Positions 1 through 9,580 of a stretch of 37,015 bases of DNA are shown here, in pieces. Made by a program: the position numbers and the translations under genes. Position 1 is the stretch's first letter, and each line of letters starts with the position of its first letter. The notes under the pieces are model-generated. The model saw only the letters and a list, made by a program, of their open reading frames with translations, searched no databases and was not told where the DNA came from. The stretch spans positions 1 to 37,015 of the forward strand of contig QZLE01000065.1 in the NCBI GenBank assembly GCA_004796365.1, read 5' to 3'. This DNA comes from Gammaproteobacteria bacterium. Its GTDB lineage: Bacteria; Pseudomonadota; Gammaproteobacteria; QZLD01.

Positions 1-212
1 CAGAAGCAGTTGCTGAACAAGCTGGTTCAAAAGCAGCAGCGGCAACAGCAAAATCTGTAGCAGATAATACGGCGCGTGAAACTGCTGAATATATGTTCAA
101 TCAGCAGTTCAAAAAGATCAAACGCAAGATACTATTTACCAGCATAGGGTTTTCAATAGTCGCAATTGCTGCTTCTGTCGCAATTGGGTTCTTTTTGCCG
201 CAGTTTATTTAA
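1..212 (+). CDS. C-terminal fragment of unrecognised membrane-anchored protein
   Basis: The window opens inside a reading frame (codons begin at position 3) that ends at TAA 210-212. The visible 69 residues start with an Ala/Lys/Glu-rich, probably helical stretch, then a basic patch (FKKIKRKI) and a hydrophobic segment of about 20 residues ending in FFLPQFI. This looks like a C-terminal membrane anchor. I do not recognise the family. It is separated from the polysaccharide genes by a repeat-bearing spacer and may belong to the flanking chromosome. Confidence 0.6.
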   Translation, partial: EAVAEQAGSKAAAATAKSVADNTARETAEYMFNQQFKKIKRKILFTSIGFSIVAIAASVAIGFFLPQFI

Positions 213-232
213 TAATACAGATACTAACTATT

Positions 233-281
233 GGTGGGCAATGCCCACCCTGCATAGCTGGATACCGGCCTACGCCGGTAT
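233..281. repeat. two tandem palindromic hairpins, REP-like
   Basis: Two short perfect inverted repeats lie back to back. The first has arms ggtgggca (233-240) and tgcccacc (242-249) separated by one base. The second has arms ataccggc (262-269) and gccggtat (274-281) with loop ctac. The GC-rich palindromes stand out from the AT-rich surroundings and resemble dispersed intergenic repeats of gammaproteobacteria. They start 21 bases after the stop of the upstream gene and could also act in its transcription termination, although no long T-run follows. Confidence 0.5.
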
Positions 282-349
282 GACGTGCTTTTTTCGAAAA
301 GTGTTATGAGCGCAGGTGATGCTACACCAGCCCTTTTAAATCCAACGAA

Positions 350-450
350 TATTTTTCTAAAGACAAGACGCAGCAAAGATTTTTTAAGGAAGTTAGCTGT
401 AGCTAATGACGCAAAAAATCTGCAGGTGCAACGCCGTATTTAGGAAAATA
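350..450. repeat. imperfect ~100-bp inverted repeat (MITE- or REP-like)
   Basis: The left arm begins tatttttctaaa (350) and the right arm ends taggaaaata (450). Folded about the central palindrome tagct-gt-agcta (centre near 400), the arms align with a few mismatches and small gaps, including a shared agattttttaa/gattttttgcg block. No open frame is present. This looks like a small dispersed element or a strong transcript-end structure just past the last gene of the leftward block, whose stop is at 460. Whether it is repeated in the genome cannot be seen here. Confidence 0.5.
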
Positions 451-459
451 GACGAGGAT

Positions 460-1467
460 TTAACAGTAGAACCCCTTATACCACTCAACAAATTTAGAGA
501 CCCCTTCCTCTATAGAAGTAGCAGGCTTAAACCCAACATCATCCATTAGATCATCAACATCCGCGTATGTCGCAGGAACATCTCCAGGTTGAATTGGCAT
601 CATGTTCTTTTCAGCCTTCTTACCCACTGCCCCCTCAATGGTTTCAATCATATGCATCAGCTCAACTGGGTTGTTGTTGCCAATATTATAGATTTTGTAA
701 GGAGCCTTACTGGTTCCCGGATCAGGTATATCGCCACTCCAGCCACTATTTGGTTGAGCAGTATTATCTAAGGTACGCATCACGCCTTCAACAATATCAT
801 CAACATAGGTAAAGTCACGACGCATTTTGCCATGATTAAACACATCAATTGGACGCCCTTCAATGATTGCCTTGGTAAAGATAAACATCGCCATATCAGG
901 CCTACCCCAAGGACCGTAGACGGTAAAAAACCTTAGACCTGTAGTTGGAATACCATACAGATGCGAATAGGTGTGAGCCATCAACTCATTAGACTTTTTG
1001 GTCGCTGCATAAAGCGATAGAGGATGATCTACATTGTGATGCACCGAGAATGGCATCTTGGTATTAGCACCGTAAACAGATGAAGATGAAGCGTATACAA
1101 GGTGCTTAATGTCATTATGGCGGCAACCCTCAAGGATATTCATAAACCCCTGGATATTGCTATCAATGTAAGCATGTGGATTTTCCAATGAATATCTAAC
1201 ACCTGCCTGAGCAGCTAGATTAACTACCTTTTCAAACTTCTCTTGTGCAAAGAGTTTTTCAATTCCTTTTCTATCTTCCAGAGACATATTAACTTCTCTG
1301 AAACTCTTGTGTACCGTAAGCTGCTTAAGCCTAGCCTTCTTAAGGTTTACGTCATAGTAATCATTAAGATTATCTAGACCAATAACCTCATCGCCACGCT
1401 CCATAAGGCGCTTAGCAAGATGAAAACCAATAAATCCGGCAGTACCGGTAACAAGAATTTTTGCCAT
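460..1467 (-). CDS. lpsL: UDP-glucuronate 4-epimerase (extended SDR)
   Basis: A 335-residue NAD-dependent epimerase that probably interconverts UDP-glucuronate and UDP-galacturonate in the cytoplasm. The N-terminus carries the Rossmann motif [12 protein letters not shown] (7-18). The catalytic region has a Ser-rich strand (ASSSSVYG, 126-133) and YAATK with Tyr153 and Lys157. The segment [17 protein letters not shown] (31-47) is typical of the CapI/LpsL subgroup of UDP-GlcA epimerases. The ATG lies 6 bases after the tviB stop, and the end of tviB supplies a GGAG upstream of it. It is the last gene of the leftward block and would use the product of ugd (4300-5466). Family assignment is firm; exact substrate is inferred. 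Confidence 0.88.
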   Translation of the reverse strand: MAKILVTGTAGFIGFHLAKRLMERGDEVIGLDNLNDYYDVNLKKARLKQLTVHKSFREVNMSLEDRKGIEKLFAQEKFEKVVNLAAQAGVRYSLENPHAYIDSNIQGFMNILEGCRHNDIKHLVYASSSSVYGANTKMPFSVHHNVDHPLSLYAATKKSNELMAHTYSHLYGIPTTGLRFFTVYGPWGRPDMAMFIFTKAIIEGRPIDVFNHGKMRRDFTYVDDIVEGVMRTLDNTAQPNSGWSGDIPDPGTSKAPYKIYNIGNNNPVELMHMIETIEGAVGKKAEKNMMPIQPGDVPATYADVDDLMDDVGFKPATSIEEGVSKFVEWYKGFYC

Positions 1468-1473
1468 AATCTT

Positions 1474-2772
1474 TTATAATCTCCAACCGTCAAATCCTGC
1501 AGCAGCCAGTTCATCTCGGCAAAATGCAGATTTAACATCAATAAACGGAACAGAACCCTTACATTTTGCTGCCAACCCGTGCAGATCCATATTTAGTATC
1601 TCTTCATGGCTAACCGCTGCGATAATTGCATCAATACCATTAACATTATCAAATTCTGCTAGGTTGATTCCATACTCTTCCTGAGCCTCATGGTCTTCCG
1701 CTACCGGATCCCAGATAACTACATCCACACCGTATGTTTCCAGCTCTTCAACCACATCTACTACACGGGTATTGCGCAGATCAGCACAGTTCTCTTTAAA
1801 GGTTAGTCCCATAATAAGAACCTTGGCGCCTTTCACCTGAGCATTCTGGGCAATCATCTTTTTAACTGTCTGCTCAGCGATAAACTTACCCATACCATCA
1901 TTGATACGACGACCAGCAAGAATAACTTCTGGATGATAACCAACTACAGATGCCTTATATGTAAGATAGTATGGATCAACACCAATACAGTGGCCACCAA
2001 CTAGGCCTGGGCGGAATGGTAAAAAGTTCCACTTGGTACCCGCCGCTTCAAGTACATCAAGAGTGTCTATATCCATGATATTAAATATAACAGATAACTC
2101 ATTCATCAAGGCTATATTAAGGTCACGCTGAGTATTCTCAATAACTTTAGCCGCCTCTGCCACCTTGATAGAAGCCGCGCGATGCACACCAGCATCAATC
2201 ACTAGCTCATAAACTTGCGCAACCGTTTCCAATACTTCTGGAGTATCACCGGAAACCACTTTGACAATCTTTTCCAGAGTATTAACCTTATCACCTGGGT
2301 TGATACGCTCTGGTGAATAGCCGATGTTAAAATCTTTTTTCCACTTCAACCCTGACTCTTTCTCTAATATAGGCACACAAACTTCTTCAGTAGCCCCAGG
2401 ATAAACTGTAGATTCAAAAACGACTATCGCACCTGGTTTAAGATTTTGGCCAACAGTTACACTCGCCTTCTCAACAGGTGTCAGATCTGGTTGTTTGGCA
2501 TGATTTATAGGAGTAGGCACAGCTACAACAACAACATCAGCTTTTTTAATATCAGCAGCATCAGTGGTATATAAAATATTATCTTTGGCTGCTGCAAACG
2601 CAGGAGCCTCCATTTCTCCAGTTGGATCTATCCCTTTATTATAGGCATCTACCTTGGCCTGGCTAATCTCAAAACCTATTGTTTTAATTTTACGCCCAAA
2701 AGCTAGCGCCAACGGAAGGCCAACATAACCTAAACCAACGACTGCAACAGAATTAACCCCACTGATTGCCAT
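1474..2772 (-). CDS. tviB: UDP-N-acetylhexosamine 6-dehydrogenase (TviB/WbpO type)
   Basis: A 432-residue UDP-sugar dehydrogenase that oxidises C6 of UDP-GlcNAc or UDP-GalNAc to the uronate using NAD+. It has the N-terminal Rossmann motif VVGLGYVGLPLA (11-22), the family stretch FESTVYPGATEE (119-130), the central helix VAEAAKVIENTQRD (204-217) and the nucleophile motif GGHCIGVDPYY with Cys262. These features place it with the TviB/WbpO/VipA group rather than the Ugd group, which is represented separately at 4300-5466. A Shine-Dalgarno GGAG lies 9 bases before the ATG. The product is the likely acceptor for the AsnB-type amidotransferase further right. GlcNAc versus GalNAc cannot be decided by reading. 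Confidence 0.88.
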   Translation of the reverse strand: MAISGVNSVAVVGLGYVGLPLALAFGRKIKTIGFEISQAKVDAYNKGIDPTGEMEAPAFAAAKDNILYTTDAADIKKADVVVVAVPTPINHAKQPDLTPVEKASVTVGQNLKPGAIVVFESTVYPGATEEVCVPILEKESGLKWKKDFNIGYSPERINPGDKVNTLEKIVKVVSGDTPEVLETVAQVYELVIDAGVHRAASIKVAEAAKVIENTQRDLNIALMNELSVIFNIMDIDTLDVLEAAGTKWNFLPFRPGLVGGHCIGVDPYYLTYKASVVGYHPEVILAGRRINDGMGKFIAEQTVKKMIAQNAQVKGAKVLIMGLTFKENCADLRNTRVVDVVEELETYGVDVVIWDPVAEDHEAQEEYGINLAEFDNVNGIDAIIAAVSHEEILNMDLHGLAAKCKGSVPFIDVKSAFCRDELAAAGFDGWRL

Positions 2773-2845
2773 ATTTCATTTCTCCAAAAAGCTGTGTATA
2801 AAGGCCGAAAATTGCATTTCTGACTTATAAATAAAAAGTTAAATA

Positions 2846-4261
2846 CTATATACGACCATAGTTGTCCTGTAGACGAATAATATCATCTTCTCCCAGATAG
2901 TCACCACATTGCACTTCAATTAGTTGCAAATCAGTACCTCCAATATTAGTAAGGCGATGCACCGCCTCTTTCTCAATATAGATTGACTGGTTGGCTTCAA
3001 GAACTTTAGTTTCCGCGCCATTGACCACCTCAGCCTTACCCACAACAACTGTCCAATGTTCACTACGGTGCATATGTTTTTGCAACGACAGGGATTGTCC
3101 AGGAAACACAACAATTTTCTTCACTTTGTAGCCAGCAGATTCAATTAGGTTAGTATACCCCCCCCAAGGGCGCCTAGTAGTTTTTTTCTCGCTGTATTCC
3201 GGTCTTTGCCCCTGCTTTAAGGCCTCAACAACCTTCTTAACATCCTGAACCTTATCCTTGTGCACTACTAAGGTAGCATCTTCATCATTCACAACAACAA
3301 TATCATTTACACCAACAACTGCTGTTAAGCGCTGCTTACTATCGACCAAACAATTATTAGAATCGATAGCTATCACATCACCTTCAACAGCATTACCATT
3401 ACTGTCCTCATCAAATACATCTGCCATAGCTGCCCAAGAACCAATATCATTCCACTCAAATGCAGCTGATACTACGGCAACATTATTTGCCTTTTCCATA
3501 ACAGCATAATCAATAGAATCACCTTCAACCCGTTTAAGTGAATCTGCATCAAGAACCAGCGGAAGGCTATCTGCATTTGTCTGCTCCCAGCAGCTACTGA
3601 TTTGCTCAAACATTTCAGGTGTATATTGGCTCAGCGCTTCAAGAAAGGCACTTGCCTTAAAGCAAAACATACCTGAATTCCAAACAAACTTACCAGAAGC
3701 AAGATATTCCTGCGCCTTTCCTAAATCAGGCTTTTCCACAAATCTGAAGACCTCAAAACCAGATTCTGAAATCGAGCCTCCCTTTTCGATATAACCAAAA
3801 CCAGTTTCGGGATGGGTTGGCTCAATACCAAAGGTAGCTAAAAAATCTTGCTCAGCAAGCTCTACTGCATTATCAACCGCCAGCTGAAAAATATCCTGCT
3901 GCGAAATAAGATGATCCGCCGGCAATACCAACATAACCACATCTTCCCCAAATCGCTCTTTAACTCTAAAGGCTGCTGCTGCAATAGCCGGAGCAGTGTT
4001 TTTCCCAAACGGCTCTAATACGAAATCTAACTTCACACCATCACAGCTCTTTTCAAACTCTTCCCGCGTACGAAAATAATAATTTTGGTTTGTAACTACC
4101 AAAATATCTGCCACACCCGAAAGATTTGCTGCACGAGCAAAAGTTTTACCGATGATGGAATTGCCATCAGGCAATTGCATAAATGGCTTTGGATCTGATT
4201 CCCTGGAAACTGGCCATAAGCGTGCCCCGGCGCCGCCAGAAATAATTACTGGTATTAACAT
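2846..4261 (-). CDS. manC: mannose-1-phosphate guanylyltransferase / mannose-6-phosphate isomerase
   Basis: A 471-residue bifunctional ManC/AlgA/WbpW-type enzyme that makes GDP-mannose. The N-terminal nucleotidyltransferase carries a variant of the GGSGSRLWPLSR pyrophosphorylase signature, here GGAGARLWPVSRESDPKPF (9-27), and FVEKPD. The C-terminal type II phosphomannose isomerase cupin carries GQSLSLQKHMHRSEHW. No manB, gmd or other GDP-mannose gene lies in the window, so the mannose may be used as such or the partner genes are elsewhere. A run of eight C (3158-3165 on the plus strand; eight G in the mRNA) encodes part of the conserved PWGGY motif joining the domains. A one-base slip there would remove the isomerase domain. 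Confidence 0.92.
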   Translation of the reverse strand: MLIPVIISGGAGARLWPVSRESDPKPFMQLPDGNSIIGKTFARAANLSGVADILVVTNQNYYFRTREEFEKSCDGVKLDFVLEPFGKNTAPAIAAAAFRVKERFGEDVVMLVLPADHLISQQDIFQLAVDNAVELAEQDFLATFGIEPTHPETGFGYIEKGGSISESGFEVFRFVEKPDLGKAQEYLASGKFVWNSGMFCFKASAFLEALSQYTPEMFEQISSCWEQTNADSLPLVLDADSLKRVEGDSIDYAVMEKANNVAVVSAAFEWNDIGSWAAMADVFDEDSNGNAVEGDVIAIDSNNCLVDSKQRLTAVVGVNDIVVVNDEDATLVVHKDKVQDVKKVVEALKQGQRPEYSEKKTTRRPWGGYTNLIESAGYKVKKIVVFPGQSLSLQKHMHRSEHWTVVVGKAEVVNGAETKVLEANQSIYIEKEAVHRLTNIGGTDLQLIEVQCGDYLGEDDIIRLQDNYGRI

Positions 4262-4299
4262 TATTTACCCATAGTTATTATTGAAGATTAGACCTTTGA

Positions 4300-5466
4300 C
4301 TAATCGCTGCCGAACAAATCTCTAGTATATACCTTATGCTCTACATCTTTTATGTCATCTGACAGCCTATTGGCAACTATAATATCAGAAACTTGTTTAA
4401 ATTCAGATAAATCTTTTATTACCCTAGAGCGATAAAATTCATCTGCATCCAATACAGGCTCATAGACAACCACCTCAATTCCCTTTGCTTTAATTCTTTT
4501 CATAATCCCCTGAATGGATGACGCCCTGAAGTTATCCGACCCTGCTTTCATAATCAGGCGATGCACACCAACAACCTTAGGGTTCTTGCTGGTAATTGAA
4601 TCTGCAATAAAGTCTTTCCTGGTAGTATTTGCATCAACAATAGCTTGAATAATACTGTTTGGAACATCCTGGTAGTTAGCCAATAGTTGTTTGGTATCTT
4701 TAGGCAGGCAGTAACCTCCATAACCAAATGATGGGTTGTTATAATGGCCACCAATTCTTGGGTCCAATCCGACCCCCTCAATTATCTGCCTGGCATCTAA
4801 TCCATGTTTTTCTGCATAAGTATCAAGCTCATTGAAGTAAGCAACACGCATAGCCAGGTAGGTATTAGAAAACAATTTTACTGCCTCAGCCTCAGTAGAA
4901 TCAATAAACAGCTTTGGAATATCTTGTTTAATTGCTCCCTGAGCCAATAAATCAGCAAATTCTCGAGCGCGCTGAGAATCTTCACCTACAATAATTCTAG
5001 AAGGATATAAGTTATCGTAGAGAGCCTTACCTTCACGCAAAAACTCAGGGGAAAAGATAATATTATCGCAACCAAACTTCTCACGAATGTTTTTTGTATA
5101 TCCAACTGGAACAGTTGATTTTATAATCATTAGCGCACCACTTTTTATATCAAGCGCGCTCTTGATAACTGACTCAACAGACCCAGTATTAAAATAGTTA
5201 GTTTTCGGGTCATAATCAGTGGGAGTAGCTATAATTATGAAATCAGCATTTCTATATGCCTCTTCATAATCCAAAGTGGCTTTAAGGTCTAATTTTTTTG
5301 ATAAAAAAAACTCTTCGATCTCTCTATCAACAATAGGGGATTTACGCTGATTTATTAGATTTATTTTTTCTTCAACTAGATCAACAGCGACAACCTCATT
5401 ATTCTGAGCCAATAATACTGCATTTGAAAGACCAACATATCCTGTACCAACTATTACAACCTTCAT
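4300..5466 (-). CDS. ugd: UDP-glucose 6-dehydrogenase
   Basis: A 388-residue UDP-glucose dehydrogenase producing UDP-glucuronate. It shows the Rossmann motif [11 protein letters not shown] (6-16), IIATPTDYD (78-86), KSTVPVGYT (116-124), [14 protein letters not shown] (139-152) and the nucleophile motif [11 protein letters not shown] with Cys253. The length matches the short bacterial Ugd class. It lies 38 bases upstream of manC and follows the WbpM-type gene by 53 bases, so the five minus-strand genes probably form one transcript. UDP-GlcA would feed the 4-epimerase at 460-1467. An AAGGGA lies about 9 bases before the ATG. Confidence 0.92.
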   Translation of the reverse strand: MKVVIVGTGYVGLSNAVLLAQNNEVVAVDLVEEKINLINQRKSPIVDREIEEFFLSKKLDLKATLDYEEAYRNADFIIIATPTDYDPKTNYFNTGSVESVIKSALDIKSGALMIIKSTVPVGYTKNIREKFGCDNIIFSPEFLREGKALYDNLYPSRIIVGEDSQRAREFADLLAQGAIKQDIPKLFIDSTEAEAVKLFSNTYLAMRVAYFNELDTYAEKHGLDARQIIEGVGLDPRIGGHYNNPSFGYGGYCLPKDTKQLLANYQDVPNSIIQAIVDANTTRKDFIADSITSKNPKVVGVHRLIMKAGSDNFRASSIQGIMKRIKAKGIEVVVYEPVLDADEFYRSRVIKDLSEFKQVSDIIVANRLSDDIKDVEHKVYTRDLFGSD

Positions 5467-5519
5467 CCCTTCTTTTCCCTTATTCTTTCGAAAAACTGAT
5501 AGATTAAATATTACTTGCG

Positions 5520-7484
5520 CTATGAAGAAGATCCAAATGGAATAATCTTTTGTTGTTTTTTTATTCTTATATTATTTTCCAACCAAACTTTGTCCTGAAT
5601 ATCACATTCAGGATCGTATCCAGAAATCACAGCAAGCAGTATATCACGAACCCCTTTTACATTAATATCATGGCAACACTTATCTAATTCACCAATTATT
5701 TTTTGCAGCTCATCCCATGGAATTGAAGTCTCCTCAGCCCTCATAATCAATGGGTGCTCGGTACCGGTTACGTTGTCGCCAATAAGAAGCTCCTCATACA
5801 GTTTCTCCCCCGGACGTAACCCAACTATCTTGATCTCGATATCCCCATCGGAAGAGGCTGTTTTCTCTTTATATCCACTCAATGCAATCATCTTTCTAGC
5901 TAGGTCGATAATCTTAATCGGCTCCCCCATATCCAGCACACAAACATCACCACCCTTAGCTATAAACCCAGCCTGCATCACCAACTGCGACGCTTCAGGT
6001 ATAGTCATAAAATACCGCGTCACTTCTGGGTGCGTTACTGTAATTGCCTCTTTATTTTCAATCTGCCTAGCAAATAAAGGAACAACTGATCCAGATGAAT
6101 TAAGAACATTCCCAAATCTGACCATACAAAACTTCGTTTTGGTTTCCGACTGAGAAATCCCTTGCAAAACGAGCTCAGCAAACCTTTTGGTTGCTCCCAT
6201 AATATTCGTAGGACGTACAGCTTTATCCGTTGAAACAAGAACAAATGTTTCCACCTCCGTTTCATTAGCAGCAACTACCGTATTTAGAGTGCCAAAAATA
6301 TTATTTCTTACACCCTCAATAGGGTTGTGCTCTACTATAGGTACATGTTTATAAGCAGCAGCATGATAAACAGTTTGTACATCATATGCTCGCATAACCT
6401 GCAACAACCTTTTCTTTTGCTGAACTGAGCCAAGCAAAGCTATGATTTCAATCTCGACGGAATACTCTTTAATCATCATTGATTTAAGCTCAGACTCAAC
6501 TTTATACAAAGCAAACTCAGAAAGTTCGAATAAGATTAGCTTTTTAGGGCCCAACACCACAATCTGGCGACAAAGCTCCGAACCTATTGAACCGCCTGCA
6601 CCTGTAACCAATACCGTTTTACCCTGTATACAACCACTCAGCAATTCTTTTCTAGGAAGAACAGTATCACGCCCAAGAATATCATCAACAGATATCTCTC
6701 TTAGTTCCTCAACCCTTGACTCTCCAGACACAATTCGAGCAAATCCTGGCACCGTCTTTACTCTCACACCACAGTCAAGCAATTTTTCCAGTATTTTTTT
6801 ACGCTTATTCTGATCAGTATTAGGAATAGCTAAATACACCTCATCAACAGCATGCTCTTTGCATAACCTCTTTAGCTCGGCTGATGAAAAAACCTCAACC
6901 CCGTCAATTTCCCTACCAAACAATTTTTTGTCTTCATCAAAATAAAGAACATGTATAAATTCAGAGGTACTTGAAATATAGCGAGCCAAACGCACACCAG
7001 TAGCCCCCGCCCCATAAATAGCAATTCGCTTCTTGTTACAAGGTTTAGTTTCCCTAAGTCTCCCAGTAGCCAAAGAGCTAAAAATTTGTCGCGCGAAAAA
7101 TCTACTACCTCCCAAACACAATATTGATAATAACCAAAAGATTGCATATACACGCAAAGGAACTGCTCCAGCATAAAAAAGCTTAGTGCTAATAACCAAC
7201 CAAATAGTTGCAACACTAGCAGCCCCCACAACAGTCCAAATAGTCTTCAGCCCAAGATAACGCACAATAGCTCTATACATACCGAGTTTCAAAAAAATAA
7301 CTGATGTGACTATTGGCAAAGAAAGATAAACCATCCAAGGAATACGATTAGACAACCCGTAACTGCCTGTTATCAAATAGCAAGATAGATAAAGTGAAAA
7401 GGGGATCAAAAACAGATCATTTACCAACAAAATCAGGCTCTTACAAAGGCGCGGCAATTCTTCTAATTTTTCAAGAAAATTCAT
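5520..7484 (-). CDS. wbpM: WbpM/CapD-type membrane UDP-sugar 4,6-dehydratase
   Basis: A large nucleoside-diphosphate-sugar dehydratase expected to convert UDP-GlcNAc to UDP-4-keto-6-deoxy-HexNAc at the inner membrane. It has four N-terminal membrane helices, a first Rossmann-like domain ([15 protein letters not shown]), then a catalytic extended-SDR domain with [12 protein letters not shown]. Its active-site motif is MGATK, with Met in place of the usual SDR Tyr, as in WbpM and FlaA1. The open frame extends upstream to 7559. I chose the ATG at 7484, giving 654 residues, because the family normally starts with a short amphipathic segment like [13 protein letters not shown] just before the first helix and the extra 25 residues look non-coding. 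It heads the leftward block and probably acts with WbpV (33288-34247). Confidence 0.9.
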   Translation of the reverse strand: MNFLEKLEELPRLCKSLILLVNDLFLIPFSLYLSCYLITGSYGLSNRIPWMVYLSLPIVTSVIFLKLGMYRAIVRYLGLKTIWTVVGAASVATIWLVISTKLFYAGAVPLRVYAIFWLLSILCLGGSRFFARQIFSSLATGRLRETKPCNKKRIAIYGAGATGVRLARYISSTSEFIHVLYFDEDKKLFGREIDGVEVFSSAELKRLCKEHAVDEVYLAIPNTDQNKRKKILEKLLDCGVRVKTVPGFARIVSGESRVEELREISVDDILGRDTVLPRKELLSGCIQGKTVLVTGAGGSIGSELCRQIVVLGPKKLILFELSEFALYKVESELKSMMIKEYSVEIEIIALLGSVQQKKRLLQVMRAYDVQTVYHAAAYKHVPIVEHNPIEGVRNNIFGTLNTVVAANETEVETFVLVSTDKAVRPTNIMGATKRFAELVLQGISQSETKTKFCMVRFGNVLNSSGSVVPLFARQIENKEAITVTHPEVTRYFMTIPEASQLVMQAGFIAKGGDVCVLDMGEPIKIIDLARKMIALSGYKEKTASSDGDIEIKIVGLRPGEKLYEELLIGDNVTGTEHPLIMRAEETSIPWDELQKIIGELDKCCHDINVKGVRDILLAVISGYDPECDIQDKVWLENNIRIKKQQKIIPFGSSS

Positions 7485-7721
7485 ATTCAAGGTCTTTCCA
7501 TGACTTAAATTCAACCCATAATAAATATAGCCTGAAGGCAGGCGATAACATAATATCATCTACTTTTCACATTTAATAGGCTGGTATTTTATTTTTAAAC
7601 TATGTTATATTGCCGAGCTGGGAAAGCGGATATTGCTTTGCTCCTATAGGAAGAATCTCCTAGGGCGGTAGCGTGCTTTATTCAAGCGAAAAGAGTAAAT
7701 GGAATTACAACCAAAACAATT
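7485..7721 (+). promoter_or_regulatory. divergent promoter region / JUMPStart leader
   Basis: This 237-base non-coding stretch separates the leftward nucleotide-sugar block from the rightward cluster and must hold the promoters for both. A plausible -10 hexamer for the rightward transcript is TATATT at 7606-7611, but I see no convincing -35 at the right spacing. A hairpin with arms aaagc and gcttt (near 7623-7639) precedes the ops element. The start of transcription cannot be fixed by reading. Confidence 0.45.
7664..7676 (+). promoter_or_regulatory. ops element (JUMPStart core), RfaH recruitment site
   Basis: The sequence GGCGGTAGCGTGC matches the known operon polarity suppressor element (GGCGGTAGCGTG) exactly. 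In Escherichia coli this element, in the non-template strand of a paused RNA polymerase, recruits RfaH, which suppresses termination through long surface-polysaccharide operons. It lies 58 bases upstream of the first plus-strand gene and points into the 27.5-kb rightward block. An rfaH homologue is encoded at 35270-35752, which strengthens the call. Confidence 0.92.
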
Positions 7722-9515
7722 ATGACTACAAGTGAGACAACCTCCCTTTTTCAAGACCTTAAACGACTTTGGAAGCATATTTCTTCAAAAAGACGCTTTC
7801 AGATAGTTGCATTAGGTGGCGGCATGTTATTGGGAACAATTGCAGAACTTGCTTCATTAGGAATGGTTTTTCCTTTTCTTGGTGCCTTGACTGCTCCTGA
7901 TAATATTTTCAAGCATGAGCTTGCCCAGCCTCTAATATTCAAGCTAAATTTAACATCTTCTGATCAATTACTGTTACCACTTACTTTTTTATTTGGTATT
8001 GCAGCAATTTTTTCAGGATTCACCAGACTTGCATTACTGTGGGGGCAGGCAAGAATAGGAAATGCAATAGGCAATGATCTAGGCTCCGAAGCTTACCGCC
8101 TCACTCTTTACCAACCATACAAATTTCATGCCTCACGCAATAGCAGCGAAATCATCGCTATATTGATGACAAAAATCAATACGGTCGTCTATTACATAAT
8201 AATTCCGTTGCTTATGCTTATTACCTCTATTTTCACTGTATTTACAATTGTTGCCTTTATGATTCTGGTTGCTCCAAAACTCACATTAGCCACATGCCTT
8301 GGGTTTGCTTGCATATATTTTTTTATCGCTTACTCAACAAAAAAACGCCTCAAAAAAGACAGCGAACATGTGACTACTGGCCAAAATAATGTTGCCAAAA
8401 TTGTTCAGGAAGGCCTTGGGGGAATAAGAGATATTCTTATTGATGGCCTTCAAGAAACTTATCATAATATCTATCGCCAAGCAGATAATAAATTCAGGCG
8501 AGCACTAGCAAATATTGCTATTATTAGCGGAGCTCCAAGACCTGCAATTGAGGCTTTTGGTTTAGTGCTTATCGGCTTCATAGCCTATATGTTTACCAAC
8601 CCAAAAAATGGCATGACTACTGCGATACCACTACTTGGGGCTCTCGCACTAGCTGCTCAACGACTACTGCCATTAGTACAACAAGGATATGCTGGCTGGA
8701 CTTCTATGCAAGGAGGGCGTGACTCTCTAAAAGACGTTCTTGAGCTTCTTGAGCAGCCTCATCCACATTACATCAAGCAACCAATTTCAACTCCTATCCC
8801 ATTTAAAGACAACATATCCATTAATAACTTAGAGTTTCAATATAGCCTCGACAACCCTATTGTATTACACGATATTAATTTAAAAATCCCTTGTGGAAGC
8901 AAAATCGGCTTTATCGGCACAACAGGTAGCGGGAAAAGTACTTTGCTAGATATAATAATGGGCCTACTCACCCCAACCTCAGGCAGTTTATGTATCGATG
9001 GAATTCAAATTGATGAAAAGAACCAACGTGCTTGGCAAGCCCATATCGCCCATGTACCTCAAACAATATACCTTGCCGATGCTACTGTTGCAGAAAATAT
9101 AGCTTTCGGAGAAAAATTAGAAAACATCAATCAAGAGAAATTAGCAAATGCTGCAAATATGGCGCAAGTATCTGATGTTATTGAGTCTTGGGATGACGGA
9201 TATAATACTTTCGTTGGTGAAAGGGGCATTCGCCTCTCTGGAGGTCAGCGACAACGAATTGGCATTGCCAGAGCTATTTATAAGCAAGCCAACGTCATCG
9301 TTTTTGACGAGGCAACAAGCGCATTAGATAACAAAACAGAGAAATCTGTAATGGAATCAATTAACTCTCTCGGTAGAGATATTACGATTATAATGGTAGC
9401 TCACCGCATAACAACATTGCAGAGTTGCGACACTATCGTTGAATTAAATCATGGAAAAATTCAGCGGATAGGCTCATATGAAGATATTTTCAACACACCA
9501 CCTAAGAAGACTTAA
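7722..9515 (+). CDS. ABC transporter, lipid-linked oligosaccharide flippase (PglK-like)
   Basis: A 597-residue half-transporter with an N-terminal membrane domain (about six helices, residues 25-330) and a C-terminal ATPase. The ATPase shows Walker A GTTGSGKST (about 398-406), signature LSGGQRQR, Walker B VIVFDEATSALD and switch VAHR. The opening GTIAELASLGMVFPFL resembles the PglK family, which flips lipid-linked oligosaccharides across the inner membrane. As first gene after the ops element in a cluster with Wzy and Wzz but no Wzx, it is the best flippase candidate. A general MsbA-like exporter is the alternative. No strong Shine-Dalgarno precedes the ATG. Confidence 0.85.
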   Translation: MTTSETTSLFQDLKRLWKHISSKRRFQIVALGGGMLLGTIAELASLGMVFPFLGALTAPDNIFKHELAQPLIFKLNLTSSDQLLLPLTFLFGIAAIFSGFTRLALLWGQARIGNAIGNDLGSEAYRLTLYQPYKFHASRNSSEIIAILMTKINTVVYYIIIPLLMLITSIFTVFTIVAFMILVAPKLTLATCLGFACIYFFIAYSTKKRLKKDSEHVTTGQNNVAKIVQEGLGGIRDILIDGLQETYHNIYRQADNKFRRALANIAIISGAPRPAIEAFGLVLIGFIAYMFTNPKNGMTTAIPLLGALALAAQRLLPLVQQGYAGWTSMQGGRDSLKDVLELLEQPHPHYIKQPISTPIPFKDNISINNLEFQYSLDNPIVLHDINLKIPCGSKIGFIGTTGSGKSTLLDIIMGLLTPTSGSLCIDGIQIDEKNQRAWQAHIAHVPQTIYLADATVAENIAFGEKLENINQEKLANAANMAQVSDVIESWDDGYNTFVGERGIRLSGGQRQRIGIARAIYKQANVIVFDEATSALDNKTEKSVMESINSLGRDITIIMVAHRITTLQSCDTIVELNHGKIQRIGSYEDIFNTPPKKT

Positions 9516-9570
9516 CAAATGAGCCATTCTTTTAACTGTTTGATGTACTTATATTGCAAAACCATGGTTC

Positions 9571-9575
9571 GGAGG
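9571..9575 (+). promoter_or_regulatory. ribosome binding site deciding the NeuB-family start
   Basis: GGAGG stands 5 bases before ATG 9581. The frame is open from an earlier ATG at 9554, but that one has no Shine-Dalgarno and the extra nine residues do not look like family sequence. The start is therefore placed at 9581. Confidence 0.8.
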
Positions 9576-9580
9576 AAAAA

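Noticed and set aside
7485-7559. Longer N-terminus of the WbpM-type protein starting at 7559
   Set aside because: The extra 25 residues do not resemble the family and the upstream ATG has a weak ribosome site; ATG 7484 gives the expected start just before the first helix.
7602-7649. 15-codon leader-peptide-like frame upstream of the ops element
   Set aside because: No ribosome site, no codon bias of the kind seen in attenuator leaders, and it overlaps the probable promoter -10 region.
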